Below are positions 18,674-28,191 of a stretch of 64,000 nucleotides of DNA, one piece after another. The DNA lies in assembly GCA_025454875.1 (NCBI GenBank), contig JALONP010000003.1, positions 1-64,000 of the forward strand, read 5' to 3'. A program made the position numbers and the translations under genes. The DNA comes from Bacteroidia bacterium (GTDB lineage: Bacteria > Bacteroidota > Bacteroidia > UKL13-3). The notes under the pieces are model-generated. The model did no database searches and was not told the DNA's origin. It saw only the letters and a list, made by a program, of their open reading frames with translations. Positions within the stretch are counted from its first letter, which is position 1, and every line of letters starts with the position of its first letter.

Positions 18674-21600
18674 TTACTCAAGTGTTAAATCAAGACCTAA
18701 GCCGCGTAACTCATGCACCAATACATTGAATGATTCAGGAATACCAGGTTGTGGTAGGTTATCACCTTTCACAATGGCTTCGTACGTTTTTGCACGTCCA
18801 ATAATATCATCCGACTTAATGGTTAGAATTTCTTGCAAGATATTGGCTGCTCCAAATGCTTCAAGCGCCCAAACCTCCATCTCACCAAAACGCTGACCTC
18901 CAAATTGGGCTTTACCACCCAAAGGTTGTTGCGTAATTAACGAGTATGGTCCGATTGAACGAGCGTGCATCTTATCGTCAACCATGTGGCCTAACTTAAG
19001 CATATAAATTACACCTACAGTTGTTGGCTGGTGGAAACGCTCGCCTGATAAACCATCATATAGGTAAGTTTTACCATACTCAGGAATACCCGCCTTGCGG
19101 CAATACTCAAGCATTTGCTCTTCGGTAGCACCATCAAAAATTGGCGTTGCAAACTTAACACCTAGCTCTTTAGCGGCCCAACCCATAACGGTTTCGTATA
19201 TCTGACCCAAGTTCATACGCGATGGTACACCCAATGGATTTAACACGATATCAACCGGTGTTCCGTCTTCTTGGAAAGGCAAATCTTCTTCACGCACAAT
19301 TCGTGCAACGATACCTTTATTTCCATGGCGACCAGCCATCTTATCCCCTACTTTCAACTTGCGTTTATTTGCAATATAAACCTTGGCTAATTTTAAGATA
19401 CCCGTTGGTAGCTCATCACCAACAGTGATAGCAAACTCCTTGCGTCTAAAATCAGCAACTTCTTGGTTTACGCGGTTTTTGTAGTTTGATAAAATTTGAC
19501 GAACAACTTCATTTTTATCAGCATCTGTAGTCCAGTTATTGGCATTGATATGCGTGTAGTCAATCTCATTCAAGTTTTTCATGGTAAATTTAGTTCCTTT
19601 ACCAATTAACTCTTCGTTGTACACATTAAACACACCTTGAGACGTTTTGCCAGTTAACACCGCAAACAATTTCTCTACCAACTGACCTTTAATTGCTTTG
19701 AGGTTTTTCTCATTCTCCTCTTGCAATTTGGCAATCTTGGCCTTGTCATCTGTTTTAGCAGCTTTTTCTTTTTTGCTGCGTGCGAATAACTTCTTATCAA
19801 TAACAACACCTGATGAAGATGGAGACGCTTTTAACGAAGCATCTTTCACATCACCTGCTTTGTCACCAAAGATAGCACGTAACAATTTTTCTTCAGGTGA
19901 AGGTTCTGTTTCTCCTTTAGGTGTAATTTTACCAATTAGGATATCTCCCTCACCAATTTCGCAACCAATGCGAATCAATCCATTCTCATCTAAGTTTTTG
20001 GTAGCATCTTCACTTACGTTTGGAATATCATTGGTTAATTCCTCTTCACCACGCTTGGTGTCGCGAACTTCCAACTCATACTCTGTAACGTGAATTGAGG
20101 TGAAGATATCTTCTTTTACTACCTTCTCAGAAATTACAATCGCATCCTCAAAATTGTATCCTTGCCAAGGCATAAATGCAACTTTTAAGTTACGTCCTAA
20201 AGCAAGTTCACCGCCTTGTGTAGCATATCCTTCGCATAATACCTGGCCTTTTTCAACCTTGTCGCCCTTGCGCACAATTGGCTTTAAGTTCACACAAGTA
20301 TTTTGGTTGGTTCTGCGGAATTTGATCAATTTGTATGTTTTAGTATCTGTACCAAAACTTACCAACTTATCTTGTTCTGTTTGTTCGTAGCGCACCACAA
20401 TCTCATTCGCATCTACATAATCTACCACTCCCTTGCCTTCAGCCACAATAAGTGTGCGTGAATCACGTGCAACTTTTCCTTCCAATCCTGTTCCAACAAC
20501 TGGAGCTTCTGGTCTCAACAAAGGCACCGCTTGGCGCTGCATGTTCGATCCCATCAAAGCACGGTTCGCATCGTTATGTTCAAGGAACGGAATTAATGAC
20601 GCAGCAATCGAAACGATTTGATTTGGTGCAATATCCATGTACTCAATCTTCTCGCCTTCCACCATTGGGAAGTCACCTTCAAAACGCGCTTTTACCTTAT
20701 TGCTGGCAAACATTCCTGTTTTCTCATCGTACTTCGAATCAGATTGTGCAATTGTTTTGCCCTCTTCGTCTTCAGCACTTAAGTATACAACAGGTTTATC
20801 AATACGTACTTTGCCTTCATCAACTTTTAAGTATGGGGTTTCGATGAAACCCATGCCATTGATTTTAGCATGAACACACAATGATGAAATCAAACCGATG
20901 TTTGGACCTTCAGGAGTTTCGATGGTACATAAACGACCATAGTGTGTATAATGCACGTCACGAACCTCAAATCCTGCACGGTCGCGGCTCAAACCACCAG
21001 GACCAAGGGCACTCATCCTACGCTTGTGCGTAATCTCTGCCAATGGATTGGTTTGATCCATGAACTGCGATAGTTGGTTGGTACCAAAAAACGAGTTGAT
21101 TACCGATGACAATGTTTTAGCGTTGATCAAATCGGTTGGTGTAAATACCTCGTTATCGCGAATATTCATACGCTCACGAATGGTACGGGCCATACGAGCC
21201 AAACCAACACCAAACTGTGCATACAATTGCTCTCCAACTGTACGAACACGTCTGTTACTTAAGTGGTCAATATCATCCACGTCTGCACGTGAATTACTCA
21301 ACTCAATTAAGTATTTAATAATCGCTACAATATCATCTTTGGTTAACACACGAACCTCTGATGAAGTTGTACGGTTTAACTTACGGTTAATACGGTAACG
21401 ACCTACTTCTCCCAAATCATAACGTTTGTCAGAGAAGAACAATTTATCTATCACACCACGAGCAGTTTCTTCATCTGGTGGATCTGCATTACGCAACTGG
21501 CGGTAAATATGCTCATGCGCTTCTTTACCACTGTTGGATGTATCTTTTTGTAGGGTATTTAAAATGATAGCGAAATCATTGTGACTCGATTCATTTTTAT

Positions 21601-22492
21601 GCAAGATGATTGTTTTTACATCTGCATCTGTAATCAAATCAATATGATCATCTTCTAAGATGGTATCGCGTTCAATGATTACCTCGTTACGTTCAATTGA
21701 CACTACCTCTCCAGTATCTTCATCCACAAAATCCTCAACCCAGGTTTTCAAAACCCTTGCTGCAAGTTTGCGGCCAACTACTTTCTTAAGTCCGCTTTTG
21801 CTCACCTTAACTTCTTCAGCCAAATCAAATAAATTCAAAATGTCTTTATCTGTTTCGAAGCCGATGGCACGAAGCAAAGTTGTTACTGGAAACTTCTTTT
21901 TACGATCGATGTAAGCATACATTACATTGTTTACATCGGTAGCAAATTCAATCCATGAACCTTTAAATGGAATAACCCTAGCTGAGTATAATTTGGTTCC
22001 ATTGGTATGGTAGCTTTGACCAAAAAATACGCCAGGCGAACGGTGCAACTGTGATACAATTACACGTTCAGCTCCATTAATTACGAAGGTTCCACTCGGA
22101 GTCATGTATGGGATAGTTCCCAAATACACATCTTGCACAATGGTTTGAAAATCTTCGTGCTCAGGATCGTTACATGAAAGTTTAAGTTTTGCTTTTAATG
22201 GAACGTTGTACGTTAAACCACGTTCAATACACTCATCAATGGTGTAGCGAGGAGGGTCAACGAAATAATCTAAAAATTCTAAAGTAAAAATGTTCCTTGT
22301 ATCCGAAATCGGAAAATTCTCCTGAAATACTTTGTAAAGCCCTTCATTCAAGCGGCTTTCTGATGTAGTGTCAAGTTGAAAAAACTCCTTGAAGGACTCA
22401 ACTTGTACATCTAAAAAATCAGGATAATCAATTACTTGTTTTACAGAAGCGAAATTGATTCTGTCTTCTGAGTGCATTTTTTTGTTAGCCAA
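18674..22492 (-). CDS. rpoB: DNA-directed RNA polymerase subunit beta
   Basis: 1272 aa. Recognisable segments include the rifampicin region ([17 protein letters not shown], then [15 protein letters not shown]), the conserved [24 protein letters not shown] and the C-terminal [17 protein letters not shown] beta-subunit insertion with lysine-rich coiled sequence lies near residues 905-945. It pairs with rpoC to form the RNA polymerase catalytic core. It follows rplL after a 105 bp gap that contains a UUCG hairpin. Confidence 0.98.
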   Translation of the reverse strand: MANKKMHSEDRINFASVKQVIDYPDFLDVQVESFKEFFQLDTTSESRLNEGLYKVFQENFPISDTRNIFTLEFLDYFVDPPRYTIDECIERGLTYNVPLKAKLKLSCNDPEHEDFQTIVQDVYLGTIPYMTPSGTFVINGAERVIVSQLHRSPGVFFGQSYHTNGTKLYSARVIPFKGSWIEFATDVNNVMYAYIDRKKKFPVTTLLRAIGFETDKDILNLFDLAEEVKVSKSGLKKVVGRKLAARVLKTWVEDFVDEDTGEVVSIERNEVIIERDTILEDDHIDLITDADVKTIILHKNESSHNDFAIILNTLQKDTSNSGKEAHEHIYRQLRNADPPDEETARGVIDKLFFSDKRYDLGEVGRYRINRKLNRTTSSEVRVLTKDDIVAIIKYLIELSNSRADVDDIDHLSNRRVRTVGEQLYAQFGVGLARMARTIRERMNIRDNEVFTPTDLINAKTLSSVINSFFGTNQLSQFMDQTNPLAEITHKRRMSALGPGGLSRDRAGFEVRDVHYTHYGRLCTIETPEGPNIGLISSLCVHAKINGMGFIETPYLKVDEGKVRIDKPVVYLSAEDEEGKTIAQSDSKYDEKTGMFASNKVKARFEGDFPMVEGEKIEYMDIAPNQIVSIAASLIPFLEHNDANRALMGSNMQRQAVPLLRPEAPVVGTGLEGKVARDSRTLIVAEGKGVVDYVDANEIVVRYEQTEQDKLVSFGTDTKTYKLIKFRRTNQNTCVNLKPIVRKGDKVEKGQVLCEGYATQGGELALGRNLKVAFMPWQGYNFEDAIVISEKVVKEDIFTSIHVTEYELEVRDTKRGEEELTNDIPNVSEDATKNLDENGLIRIGCEIGEGDILIGKITPKGETEPSPEEKLLRAIFGDKAGDVKDASLKASPSSSGVVIDKKLFARSKKEKAAKTDDKAKIAKLQEENEKNLKAIKGQLVEKLFAVLTGKTSQGVFNVYNEELIGKGTKFTMKNLNEIDYTHINANNWTTDADKNEVVRQILSNYKNRVNQEVADFRRKEFAITVGDELPTGILKLAKVYIANKRKLKVGDKMAGRHGNKGIVARIVREEDLPFQEDGTPVDIVLNPLGVPSRMNLGQIYETVMGWAAKELGVKFATPIFDGATEEQMLEYCRKAGIPEYGKTYLYDGLSGERFHQPTTVGVIYMLKLGHMVDDKMHARSIGPYSLITQQPLGGKAQFGGQRFGEMEVWALEAFGAANILQEILTIKSDDIIGRAKTYEAIVKGDNLPQPGIPESFNVLVHELRGLGLDLTLE

Positions 22493-22539
22493 GGGAATAT
22501 TGGTTTATGGTTATGAATCGATTATCAATTCGTATAAAT

Positions 22540-22572
22540 AGAAAATTGACCCACGGCCGAAGCCGGGGTCAA
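22540..22572 (-). promoter_or_regulatory. UUCG-loop hairpin between rplL and rpoB, likely attenuator
   Basis: On the minus strand, stem TTGACCC/GGGTCAA encloses GGC-TTCG-GCC, a very stable UUCG tetraloop, and TTTTC follows. The short T-tract makes it a plausible partial terminator that lowers rpoBC transcription relative to ribosomal protein genes, as the rplL-rpoB attenuator does in E. coli. The function here is inferred from position and shape. Confidence 0.6.
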
Positions 22573-22597
22573 ATAGGGTTTTAAGTGTCCTTTCGGA

Positions 22598-22978
22598 TTA
22601 CTTAAGTTCAACCTCTGCTCCAGCTTCAGTAAGCTTAGCTTTTAGGTCTTCAGCAGTAGCTTTGTCTACACCTTCTTTAACAGGTTTTGGAGCACCATCT
22701 ACTAATTCTTTAGCTTCTTTCAAGCCTAAACCGGTAAGGTCTTTTACTACTTTTACAACGTTTAATTTAGCTGCACCTGCATTTTTCAGGATTACATCAA
22801 ACGTTGATTTTTCAGCAGCAGCTTCACCTGCGCCTGCAGCAGCAGCCGGAGCGGCAACAGCAACTGCAGCAGCAGCTGGCTCAATACCGTATTCGTCTTT
22901 AAGGATGGTTGCTAATTCGTTAACTTCTTTCACTGATAAGTTTACCAACTGTTCAGCGAATGCTTTTAAATCTGCCAT
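22598..22978 (-). CDS. rplL: 50S ribosomal protein L7/L12 (bL12)
   Basis: 126 aa. An N-terminal dimerisation helix ([20 protein letters not shown]) is followed by an alanine-rich hinge ([17 protein letters not shown]) and the conserved C-terminal domain ([25 protein letters not shown]). It forms the ribosomal stalk that recruits translation factors. It lies 4 bp downstream of rplJ, the usual pairing. Confidence 0.98.
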   Translation of the reverse strand: MADLKAFAEQLVNLSVKEVNELATILKDEYGIEPAAAAVAVAAPAAAAGAGEAAAEKSTFDVILKNAGAAKLNVVKVVKDLTGLGLKEAKELVDGAPKPVKEGVDKATAEDLKAKLTEAGAEVELK

Positions 22979-22982
22979 TGTT

Positions 22983-23441
22983 TTAAAATTTAATTGTTAT
23001 TGTTTGTGATTGCAACAATCCGATTACTTCACCAATCAATTCTTGTTTTGATTTCAACTTAATCAAAGCCTCTAATTGATCATCACCAATAAACACATCA
23101 GAATCGATATAAGCACCTTTTAAAGCAGGAACTGTGTCCTTTTTTCTGAAGTCCTTAATCACTTTTGCAGGCGATTTGCTATCGGTAGCAAACATCAAAG
23201 CAGTATTTCCTTTTAAGGTATCAACCAATTTGCTGTAATCTTTGCTCGAGCGCTCAAGTGCCTTTTCGATTAAAGTGTTTTTAGCCACTTCCATCTCTAT
23301 ACCGTTCTTGAACAGCTCACGTCTGAGTGCACTGGTTTTTTCAGCGTTCAAACCGGCCACATCAGTTACATAAATGAAGTTGTACTCATTAAACTTTTGA
23401 GTCAACATCTCAATAATTTCTCCTTTTTGTTCTTTGTTCAT
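22983..23441 (-). CDS. rplJ: 50S ribosomal protein L10 (uL10)
   Basis: 152 aa. It shows the L10 fold start ([19 protein letters not shown]) and the conserved stretch [12 protein letters not shown]. It anchors the bL12 stalk dimers on 23S rRNA. It sits between rplA and rplL with gaps of 12 and 4 bp. The C-terminus is short compared with E. coli L10 (165 aa), as is common. Confidence 0.97.
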   Translation of the reverse strand: MNKEQKGEIIEMLTQKFNEYNFIYVTDVAGLNAEKTSALRRELFKNGIEMEVAKNTLIEKALERSSKDYSKLVDTLKGNTALMFATDSKSPAKVIKDFRKKDTVPALKGAYIDSDVFIGDDQLEALIKLKSKQELIGEVIGLLQSQTITIKF

Positions 23442-23453
23442 AACTGTATGTGA

Positions 23454-24152
23454 TTAAATACCCGGAACTGATTTAGTATCTACTGCCACGCCAGGACTCA
23501 TCGTACTTGAAAGGCTAATCCCCTTGAAGTAAGTTCCTTTTGCAGATGATGGTTTTAGTTTGGCAATGGTTTGAATTAACTCAACTGCGTTTTCAGCAAG
23601 TTTTTCAGGGGCAAATGAAGCCTTACCAATTGAGGTATGGATTGCGCCTTCTTTGTCCACTTTAAAATCGATTTTACCTGCTTTTACTTCCTTAACGGTT
23701 TTTCCGATATCGGTAGTAACGGTACCTGATTTAGGATTAGGCATCAAATTACGCGGACCCAACACTTTACCCAATTTACCCAATTTAGCCATTACGTTAG
23801 GTTGCGTAACAATAATATCGATATCAACCCAACCACCTTCGATTTTTTGGATGTATTCATCCAATCCAACGTGGTCAGCACCTGCTGCTTTTGCTTCAGC
23901 TTCTTTATCAGGAGTTACCAAAGCCAATACACGTACTTCTTTACCAGTACCATGTGGCAACGATACAACACCCCTCACCATTTGGTTTGCTTTTTTAGGA
24001 TCTACCCCCAAACGAATATCAATATCAACAGATGAATCAAACTTTGTATATGAAATTTCTTTCATAAGTTTGGTGGCATCGTTCAAAGTATATTGTTTGT
24101 TGGAATCAATCTTAGCTAACGCTGCTTTTCTTTTTTTACTAATCTTAGCCAT
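23454..24152 (-). CDS. rplA: 50S ribosomal protein L1 (uL1)
   Basis: 232 aa, normal length. Conserved parts are [34 protein letters not shown] and [15 protein letters not shown]. It forms the L1 stalk at the E site and in many bacteria represses its own rplK-rplA mRNA. It lies 11 bp after rplK. Confidence 0.98.
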   Translation of the reverse strand: MAKISKKRKAALAKIDSNKQYTLNDATKLMKEISYTKFDSSVDIDIRLGVDPKKANQMVRGVVSLPHGTGKEVRVLALVTPDKEAEAKAAGADHVGLDEYIQKIEGGWVDIDIIVTQPNVMAKLGKLGKVLGPRNLMPNPKSGTVTTDIGKTVKEVKAGKIDFKVDKEGAIHTSIGKASFAPEKLAENAVELIQTIAKLKPSSAKGTYFKGISLSSTMSPGVAVDTKSVPGI

Positions 24153-24163
24153 GTTAATTCTAA

Positions 24164-24613
24164 TTATATTTTTACTTCAAAAGGTGCATCACCCGTAACT
24201 GTGATACCCATACTTCTTGCTGAACCTGCAACCATTTTCATGGCTGATTCTACTTTCCAGCAGTTCATGTCTTGCATTTTTTCTTCTGCAATCTTACGAA
24301 CTTGATCCCAAGTAACTGAACCTGCCTTTTTGCGGTTCGATTCTGCAGACCCTTTTGCTGCTTTCGATGCTTCCAATAATTGTGAAGCCACTGGAGGCGT
24401 TTTAATCACAAAGTCGAACGACTTGTCGCTGTAAACTGAAATTACAACCGGTAAAACTTTTCCTGCCTTATCTTGAGTTCTTGCATTGAATTGCTTGCAA
24501 AACTCCATAATGTTTACTCCCTTCGAACCCAAAGCAGGTCCAATTGGAGGGGCCGGGTTAGCTGCTCCACCTTTAATTTGTAATTTGATAAACCCTGATA
24601 ACTCTTTAGCCAT
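24164..24613 (-). CDS. rplK: 50S ribosomal protein L11 (uL11)
   Basis: 149 aa. Conserved start [20 protein letters not shown] with the following [13 protein letters not shown], and C-terminal MGITV. It binds the GTPase-associated centre of 23S rRNA. It is followed by rplA with an 11 bp gap. Confidence 0.98.
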   Translation of the reverse strand: MAKELSGFIKLQIKGGAANPAPPIGPALGSKGVNIMEFCKQFNARTQDKAGKVLPVVISVYSDKSFDFVIKTPPVASQLLEASKAAKGSAESNRKKAGSVTWDQVRKIAEEKMQDMNCWKVESAMKMVAGSARSMGITVTGDAPFEVKI

Positions 24614-24666
24614 ATGCTTTACTATTTAAGCAGGTTTCCCTACTCGTGATTATTGATTATTGACAA

Positions 24667-25218
24667 TTAACTTTCTTTCTCTACTTGTACAAAGTTCAAT
24701 TCGAGCGGTGTTACCCTTCCGAATATTTTCACCATTACTTTCAATTTCTTACGGTCGTCCATCACCTCTTCAATCGTTCCCGAAAATCCGCTGAACGGAC
24801 CATCATTCACTTTTACTGTTTCACCAACTAAGAAAGGCTCCACTAATGTTTCACCCTGCTCAGCAATCTCATCAAAGGTTCCCAAAATACGGTTCACTTC
24901 TGATTGACGAAGCGGTGTAGGTGTTTTACCTCCTAGAAATCCAACAACACCATTAATGGTTTCGATCGTATGTGGGACCTCACCAATTAACTCTGCTTGA
25001 ATCATGATGTAACCAGGGAAATAGCTCTTTTCTTTCGAGGTTTTTTTCCCGTTCTTAATGGCGAACACCTTTTCTGTAGGAATCAAAATTTGGGGTACAT
25101 GAACCAATAGGCCCAAACGCTCCAATTCTGTTTCAATTTGAGCCTTCACCTTCTTTTCTTGTCCGGTGATTGCTCTTACTACGTACCATTTATATTGTTC
25201 CTGACTCATTGTAACCAT
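24667..25218 (-). CDS. nusG: Transcription termination/antitermination protein NusG
   Basis: 183 aa. NGN domain (KWYVVRAITGQEKKVK; YFPGYIMIQAEL) followed by a KOW domain (VNDGPFSGFSGTIEEV). It binds RNA polymerase and couples it to translation or Rho. An ATG three codons in (25209) is also possible as the start. It lies 18 bp downstream of secE. Confidence 0.97.
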   Translation of the reverse strand: MVTMSQEQYKWYVVRAITGQEKKVKAQIETELERLGLLVHVPQILIPTEKVFAIKNGKKTSKEKSYFPGYIMIQAELIGEVPHTIETINGVVGFLGGKTPTPLRQSEVNRILGTFDEIAEQGETLVEPFLVGETVKVNDGPFSGFSGTIEEVMDDRKKLKVMVKIFGRVTPLELNFVQVEKES

Positions 25219-25236
25219 GTATTGTATCGTTGAGTA

Positions 25237-25434
25237 TTAAGCTTGAAAAATTTGGTAAAAAAAGCCAAGCGAACCGCTACTGATGATATCAATTACGTAG
25301 ATCACCAATGCAATTAATAACGATGCTACCATTACGATAATGGTACTCTCTTGCAAAGATTCCCATGTTGGCCATGAAACCTTATTTACCAACTCATCAG
25401 TCGACAATTTTATATACTCTCTGATTTTGTTCAT
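25237..25434 (-). CDS. secE: Preprotein translocase subunit SecE
   Basis: 65 aa with one C-terminal transmembrane helix (TIIVMVASLLIALVIYVI) preceded by the conserved amphipathic segment LVNKVSWPTWESLQ. It is part of the SecYEG channel in the inner membrane. It lies directly downstream of tRNA-Trp and upstream of nusG, the usual order. Confidence 0.96.
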   Translation of the reverse strand: MNKIREYIKLSTDELVNKVSWPTWESLQESTIIVMVASLLIALVIYVIDIISSGSLGFFYQIFQA

Positions 25435-25452
25435 GTGTTATTCATTACGTTG

Positions 25453-25523
25453 CACGGACACAAGGATTCGAACCCTGATCAAAGGTTTTGGAGACCTCTA
25501 TTCTACCATTGAACTATGTCCGT
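25453..25523 (-). tRNA. trnW: tRNA-Trp (CCA)
   Basis: 71 nt. Acceptor stem ACGGACA/TGTCCGT, anticodon loop CTCCAAA giving anticodon CCA, and T-arm GGTTCGAATCC. It lies between tuf and secE, its usual place in Bacteroidota. Confidence 0.97.
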
Positions 25524-25585
25524 GTATTTAGACACCAAATGTTGGCTAGGTTACCTGCCAACATTCAGTATCTAAAGTGATTTAA

Positions 25586-26759
25586 TTATTCTAAGATTTC
25601 AGTTACCTGACCTGCACCAATTGTACGGCCACCTTCACGAATCGCAAAACGCAAGTTTTTCTCCATCGCGATAGGCGCAATCAATTGAACAGTTACAGTT
25701 ACGTTATCACCAGGCATAATCATTTCTACGCCTTCACCCAATTGCATCTCTCCAGTAACGTCAGTTGTACGGAAGTAGAATTGTGGGCGGTATTTGTTAA
25801 AGAATGGAGTGTGACGTCCACCTTCGTCTTTTGACAATACGTAAACCTCAGCTTTAAATTTAGTGTGAGGAGTAACTGAACCTGGCTTGCAAATAACCAT
25901 ACCTCTACGGATAGCTTCTTTGTCAACACCACGTAACAATAAACCTACGTTGTCACCTGCTTCACCACGGTCCAAAATCTTACGGAACATCTCAACACCG
26001 GTAATAACTGAAGTTAATTTTTCAGCACCTAAACCAATAATTTCTACTGGATCGTTGGTGTTGATGATACCACGCTCGATACGACCTGTTGCTACAGTTC
26101 CACGACCAGTGATCGAGAACACATCTTCTACTGGCATCAAGAATGGAAGTTCAGTTGCGCGAGGAGGAACTGGAATGTAAGTATCTACTGCATTCATCAA
26201 TTCCATAATTTTTTCTACCCATTTAGCATCTCCATTCAGACCACCCAAAGCAGAACCGCGGATAATTGGAATTTCATCACCAGGGAATTCATATTTGTTC
26301 AACAAATCGCGGATTTCCATCTCAACGATTTCTAACAATTCTTGATCATCAACCATGTCCACTTTGTTCATGAACACAACCTACTTGGCGAGCCAAAAGG
26401 ATATGCTCACGAGTTTGTGGCATTGGTCCGTCTGTTGAAGCTACCACCAAGATAGCACCGTCCATTTGAGCAGCACCAGTAACCATGTTTTTCACATAGT
26501 CAGCGTGACCTGGACAGTCAACGTGCGCGTAGTGGCGGTTAGCTGTTGCGTATTCTACGTGAGCAGTATTGATGGTAATACCACGCTCTTTTTCTTCTGG
26601 AGCAGAGTCGATTGAATCAAACGAACGTGCTTCAGACAAACCTGCGTCTGATAATACTTTAGTAATAGCAGCAGTCAAGGTAGTTTTACCATGATCTACG
26701 TGACCGATTGTTCCAATGTTTACGTGTGGTTTACTGCGGTCAAATTTTTCTTTAGCCAT
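25586..26759 (-). pseudogene. tuf: Elongation factor Tu, reading frame broken by an apparent 14 bp deletion
   Basis: EF-Tu delivers aminoacyl-tRNA to the ribosome. The N-terminal part (26349-26759) runs from [19 protein letters not shown] through the P-loop GHVDHGKT and DCPGHADY to LLARQVG, then goes out of frame. The C-terminal part (25586-26377) resumes at [11 protein letters not shown] and is normal to the end. The junction lacks the expected codons for V-P-K-I-V: one base remains where 15 are expected, a loss of 14 bp at 26378/26379. The locus is 1174 bp; adding 14 gives 1188, exactly 395 codons plus stop, the normal EF-Tu length. Everything else is well conserved, so this is either very recent or a sequencing or assembly error. 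A second tuf copy elsewhere is possible. Confidence 0.93.
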
Positions 26760-26934
26760 AGTTTTTAAAAGTTAAATTTATTTTTATTGATATTGGTTTC
26801 ACTTTCTTATTGCTCCGCTTTATTTGAGCAACCTATCTTTCTTCTCTAACAAGTTTAGTCCACCCCAAGGCAGACTTTCCCATTCACAATCTCTTTTAAT
26901 GCCTTCCAACCCTACCATTCTTTCCCATAACTAG

Positions 26935-27006
<72 letters not shown>

Positions 27007-27033
27007 ATGAAGCAGTACACTCGGTAAGTATAC

Positions 27034-27117
27034 TCTTGCTCTTTCGAGCGGGAGACGATCCCGATAGCTATCGGGACGAACCCGCAACTTGTTTGACAAG
27101 TCTAGCTAATCTGACCA
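27034..27117 (-). pseudogene. Degenerate tRNA copy between tRNA-Thr and tRNA-Gly
   Basis: On the minus strand the 3' acceptor half and flank (GTCTCCCGC then CGAAAGAGCAAGAG) repeat the tRNA-Gly 3' end exactly, and GCGGGTTCG matches its T-stem and loop start. No matching 5' acceptor strand is present. An anticodon-arm-like segment, ACTT-GTCAAAC-AAGT, would present CAA. In the T-loop position an 18 bp palindrome replaces four bases. It cannot fold as a normal tRNA. Confidence 0.65.
27059..27076. repeat. 18 bp perfect palindrome TCCCGATAGCTATCGGGA
   Basis: Perfect self-complementary sequence in the T-loop position of the degenerate tRNA. This palindrome is, from memory, frequent in Bacteroidota genomes as an extragenic element; it occurs only once in this window. 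Confidence 0.8.
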
Positions 27118-27132
27118 ACTCTTGCTCTTTCG

Positions 27133-27205
27133 AGCGGGAGACGAGGCTCGAACCCGCGACCTACAGCTTGGAAGGCTGTCGCTCTACCAACTGAGCTACT
27201 CCCGC
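27133..27205 (-). tRNA. trnG: tRNA-Gly (TCC)
   Basis: 73 nt. Acceptor GCGGGAG/CTCCCGC, D-arm TAGCTCAGTTGGTAGAGC, anticodon loop CTTCCAA with anticodon TCC, and T-arm GCGGGTTCGAGCCTCGT. It is co-oriented with its neighbours. Confidence 0.97.
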
Positions 27206-27241
27206 ATAAATGTGAAATGCCTTTTGGATGGGATAAACAAG

Positions 27242-27322
27242 TGGGGAGAGAAGGATTCGAACCTTCGAAGCTCTCGCAACGGATTTACAGTCCGTCCCAT
27301 TTGGCCGCTCTGGAATCTCCCC
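27242..27322 (-). tRNA. trnY: tRNA-Tyr (GTA)
   Basis: 81 nt with the long variable arm expected of tRNA-Tyr. Acceptor GGGGAGA/TCTCCCC, anticodon loop CTGTAAA with anticodon GTA, and T-arm AAGGTTCGAATCCTT. Confidence 0.96.
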
Positions 27323-27379
27323 AAGATGTTTCGTTGTTGTATTGTCTACGCTAACGACTTCCAAAATACATACACAAAG

Positions 27380-27452
27380 AGCCACTTGCCGGAATCGAAC
27401 CAGCGACCTACTGATTACAAATCAGTTGCTCTACCAGCTGAGCTAAAGTGGC
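27380..27452 (-). tRNA. trnT: tRNA-Thr (TGT)
   Basis: 73 nt. Acceptor GCCACTT/AAGTGGC, anticodon stem CTGAT with loop TTGTAAT (anticodon TGT), and T-arm GCTGGTTCGATTCCGGC. It is the first tRNA of the cluster downstream of the promoter at 27598-27627. Confidence 0.96.
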
Positions 27453-27597
27453 TTGTTAAACTTAAAATTGACTGAAGCTATAGCTAGTGCTAAGCCTTTT
27501 CAAATCAACTTTTTACAAGTTTTCTTGGTATTATTTTTTGTAAAAAAAGAACTTAAAACTCATGCAATCTTTACATGCCTCTTGTAAAAAAGGACTG

Positions 27598-27627
27598 CAA
27601 ATGTAGTGCTTTACACGAGTATTTCAA
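27598..27627 (-). promoter_or_regulatory. Promoter of the tRNA-tuf-secE-rpl-rpoBC unit
   Basis: On the minus strand, TTG (27627-27625), 19 bp, then TACATTTG (27605-27598): a perfect match to the Bacteroidota consensus TTG-N19-TAnnTTTG. Transcription would start about 140 nt before tRNA-Thr(TGT). The rest of the 27453-27747 gap is AT-rich and shows no gene. Confidence 0.8.
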
Positions 27628-27747
27628 GTTGGAAGCAAAAAAAGTTTCGAAAAACTTTTTATTTAAAGTGGAAGCGTAACAGGGCCGCAATATGTGGGCA
27701 AGAATTGAATTGGCAAAATTTATTTTAAGGAGAATTGATTTTCAGCG

Positions 27748-27796
27748 AAAAAAATTAGAGCAGAGCACAAAAGGTTGAAGTGCGCCCTGCTCTGCT
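27748..27796 (-). terminator. Terminator after the hibernation factor gene
   Basis: Stem AGCAGAGCA/TGCTCTGCT (27759-27767 and 27788-27796) with a 20 nt loop, followed on the minus strand by AA and a seven-T tract. Confidence 0.7.
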
Positions 27797-27803
27797 GATT
27801 GTA

Positions 27804-28109
27804 CTAACTCGATTTGGCAACAAGTCTATCTTTATGCTTTTTTACTTGTGCAATCACCTTATCCAATACTATATCTGTGGCTGCCTCAAAGGTAGAAGCA
27901 TGTTCTTTGGCAAACAAATCAGTTCCGTTTAAATTTAATTTCACCTCCACCGCTTTGTTCTCTTTTTCAGAATCCTTTTCTAGCCTTAAGTACACATCAG
28001 CACTTTTGATACCCGGGTGGAATGTATTAACCTTTTCAATTTTATGTTTGATAAAAGCCAACAACTTAATGTCGGCATCAAAATGAATGGATTGGATGTC
28101 TACTTTCAT
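27804..28109 (-). CDS. hpf: Ribosome hibernation-promoting factor (HPF/RaiA family, short form)
   Basis: 101 aa from the preferred start MKVDIQSIHFDAD; a longer frame to 28154 adds 15 residues unlike the family. It shows the single beta-alpha-beta HPF domain (DIKLLAFIKHKIEKV; VEVKLNLNGTDLFAKE; TFEAATDIVLDKVIAQVKKHKD). Short HPF binds the 30S decoding region when growth slows. It lies upstream of the tRNA-tuf unit and is probably co-transcribed with the Xer gene 82 bp upstream. Confidence 0.9.
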   Translation of the reverse strand: MKVDIQSIHFDADIKLLAFIKHKIEKVNTFHPGIKSADVYLRLEKDSEKENKAVEVKLNLNGTDLFAKEHASTFEAATDIVLDKVIAQVKKHKDRLVAKSS

Positions 28110-28191
28110 ATTTTTTTTGCATTTTGTGAATCCGTAAGCTCTGCCTGTCATCAAAACTTAACCGATTCTATTTTCAATTATAAACGACAGG

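Noticed and set aside
22662-23009. 115-codon plus-strand frame opposite rplL
   Set aside because: Antisense to L7/L12; the alanine-rich stretch mirrors the L12 hinge.
26349-26381. Programmed frameshift in tuf
   Set aside because: Five conserved codons are missing rather than shifted, and there is no slippery site; a deletion or error explains it better.
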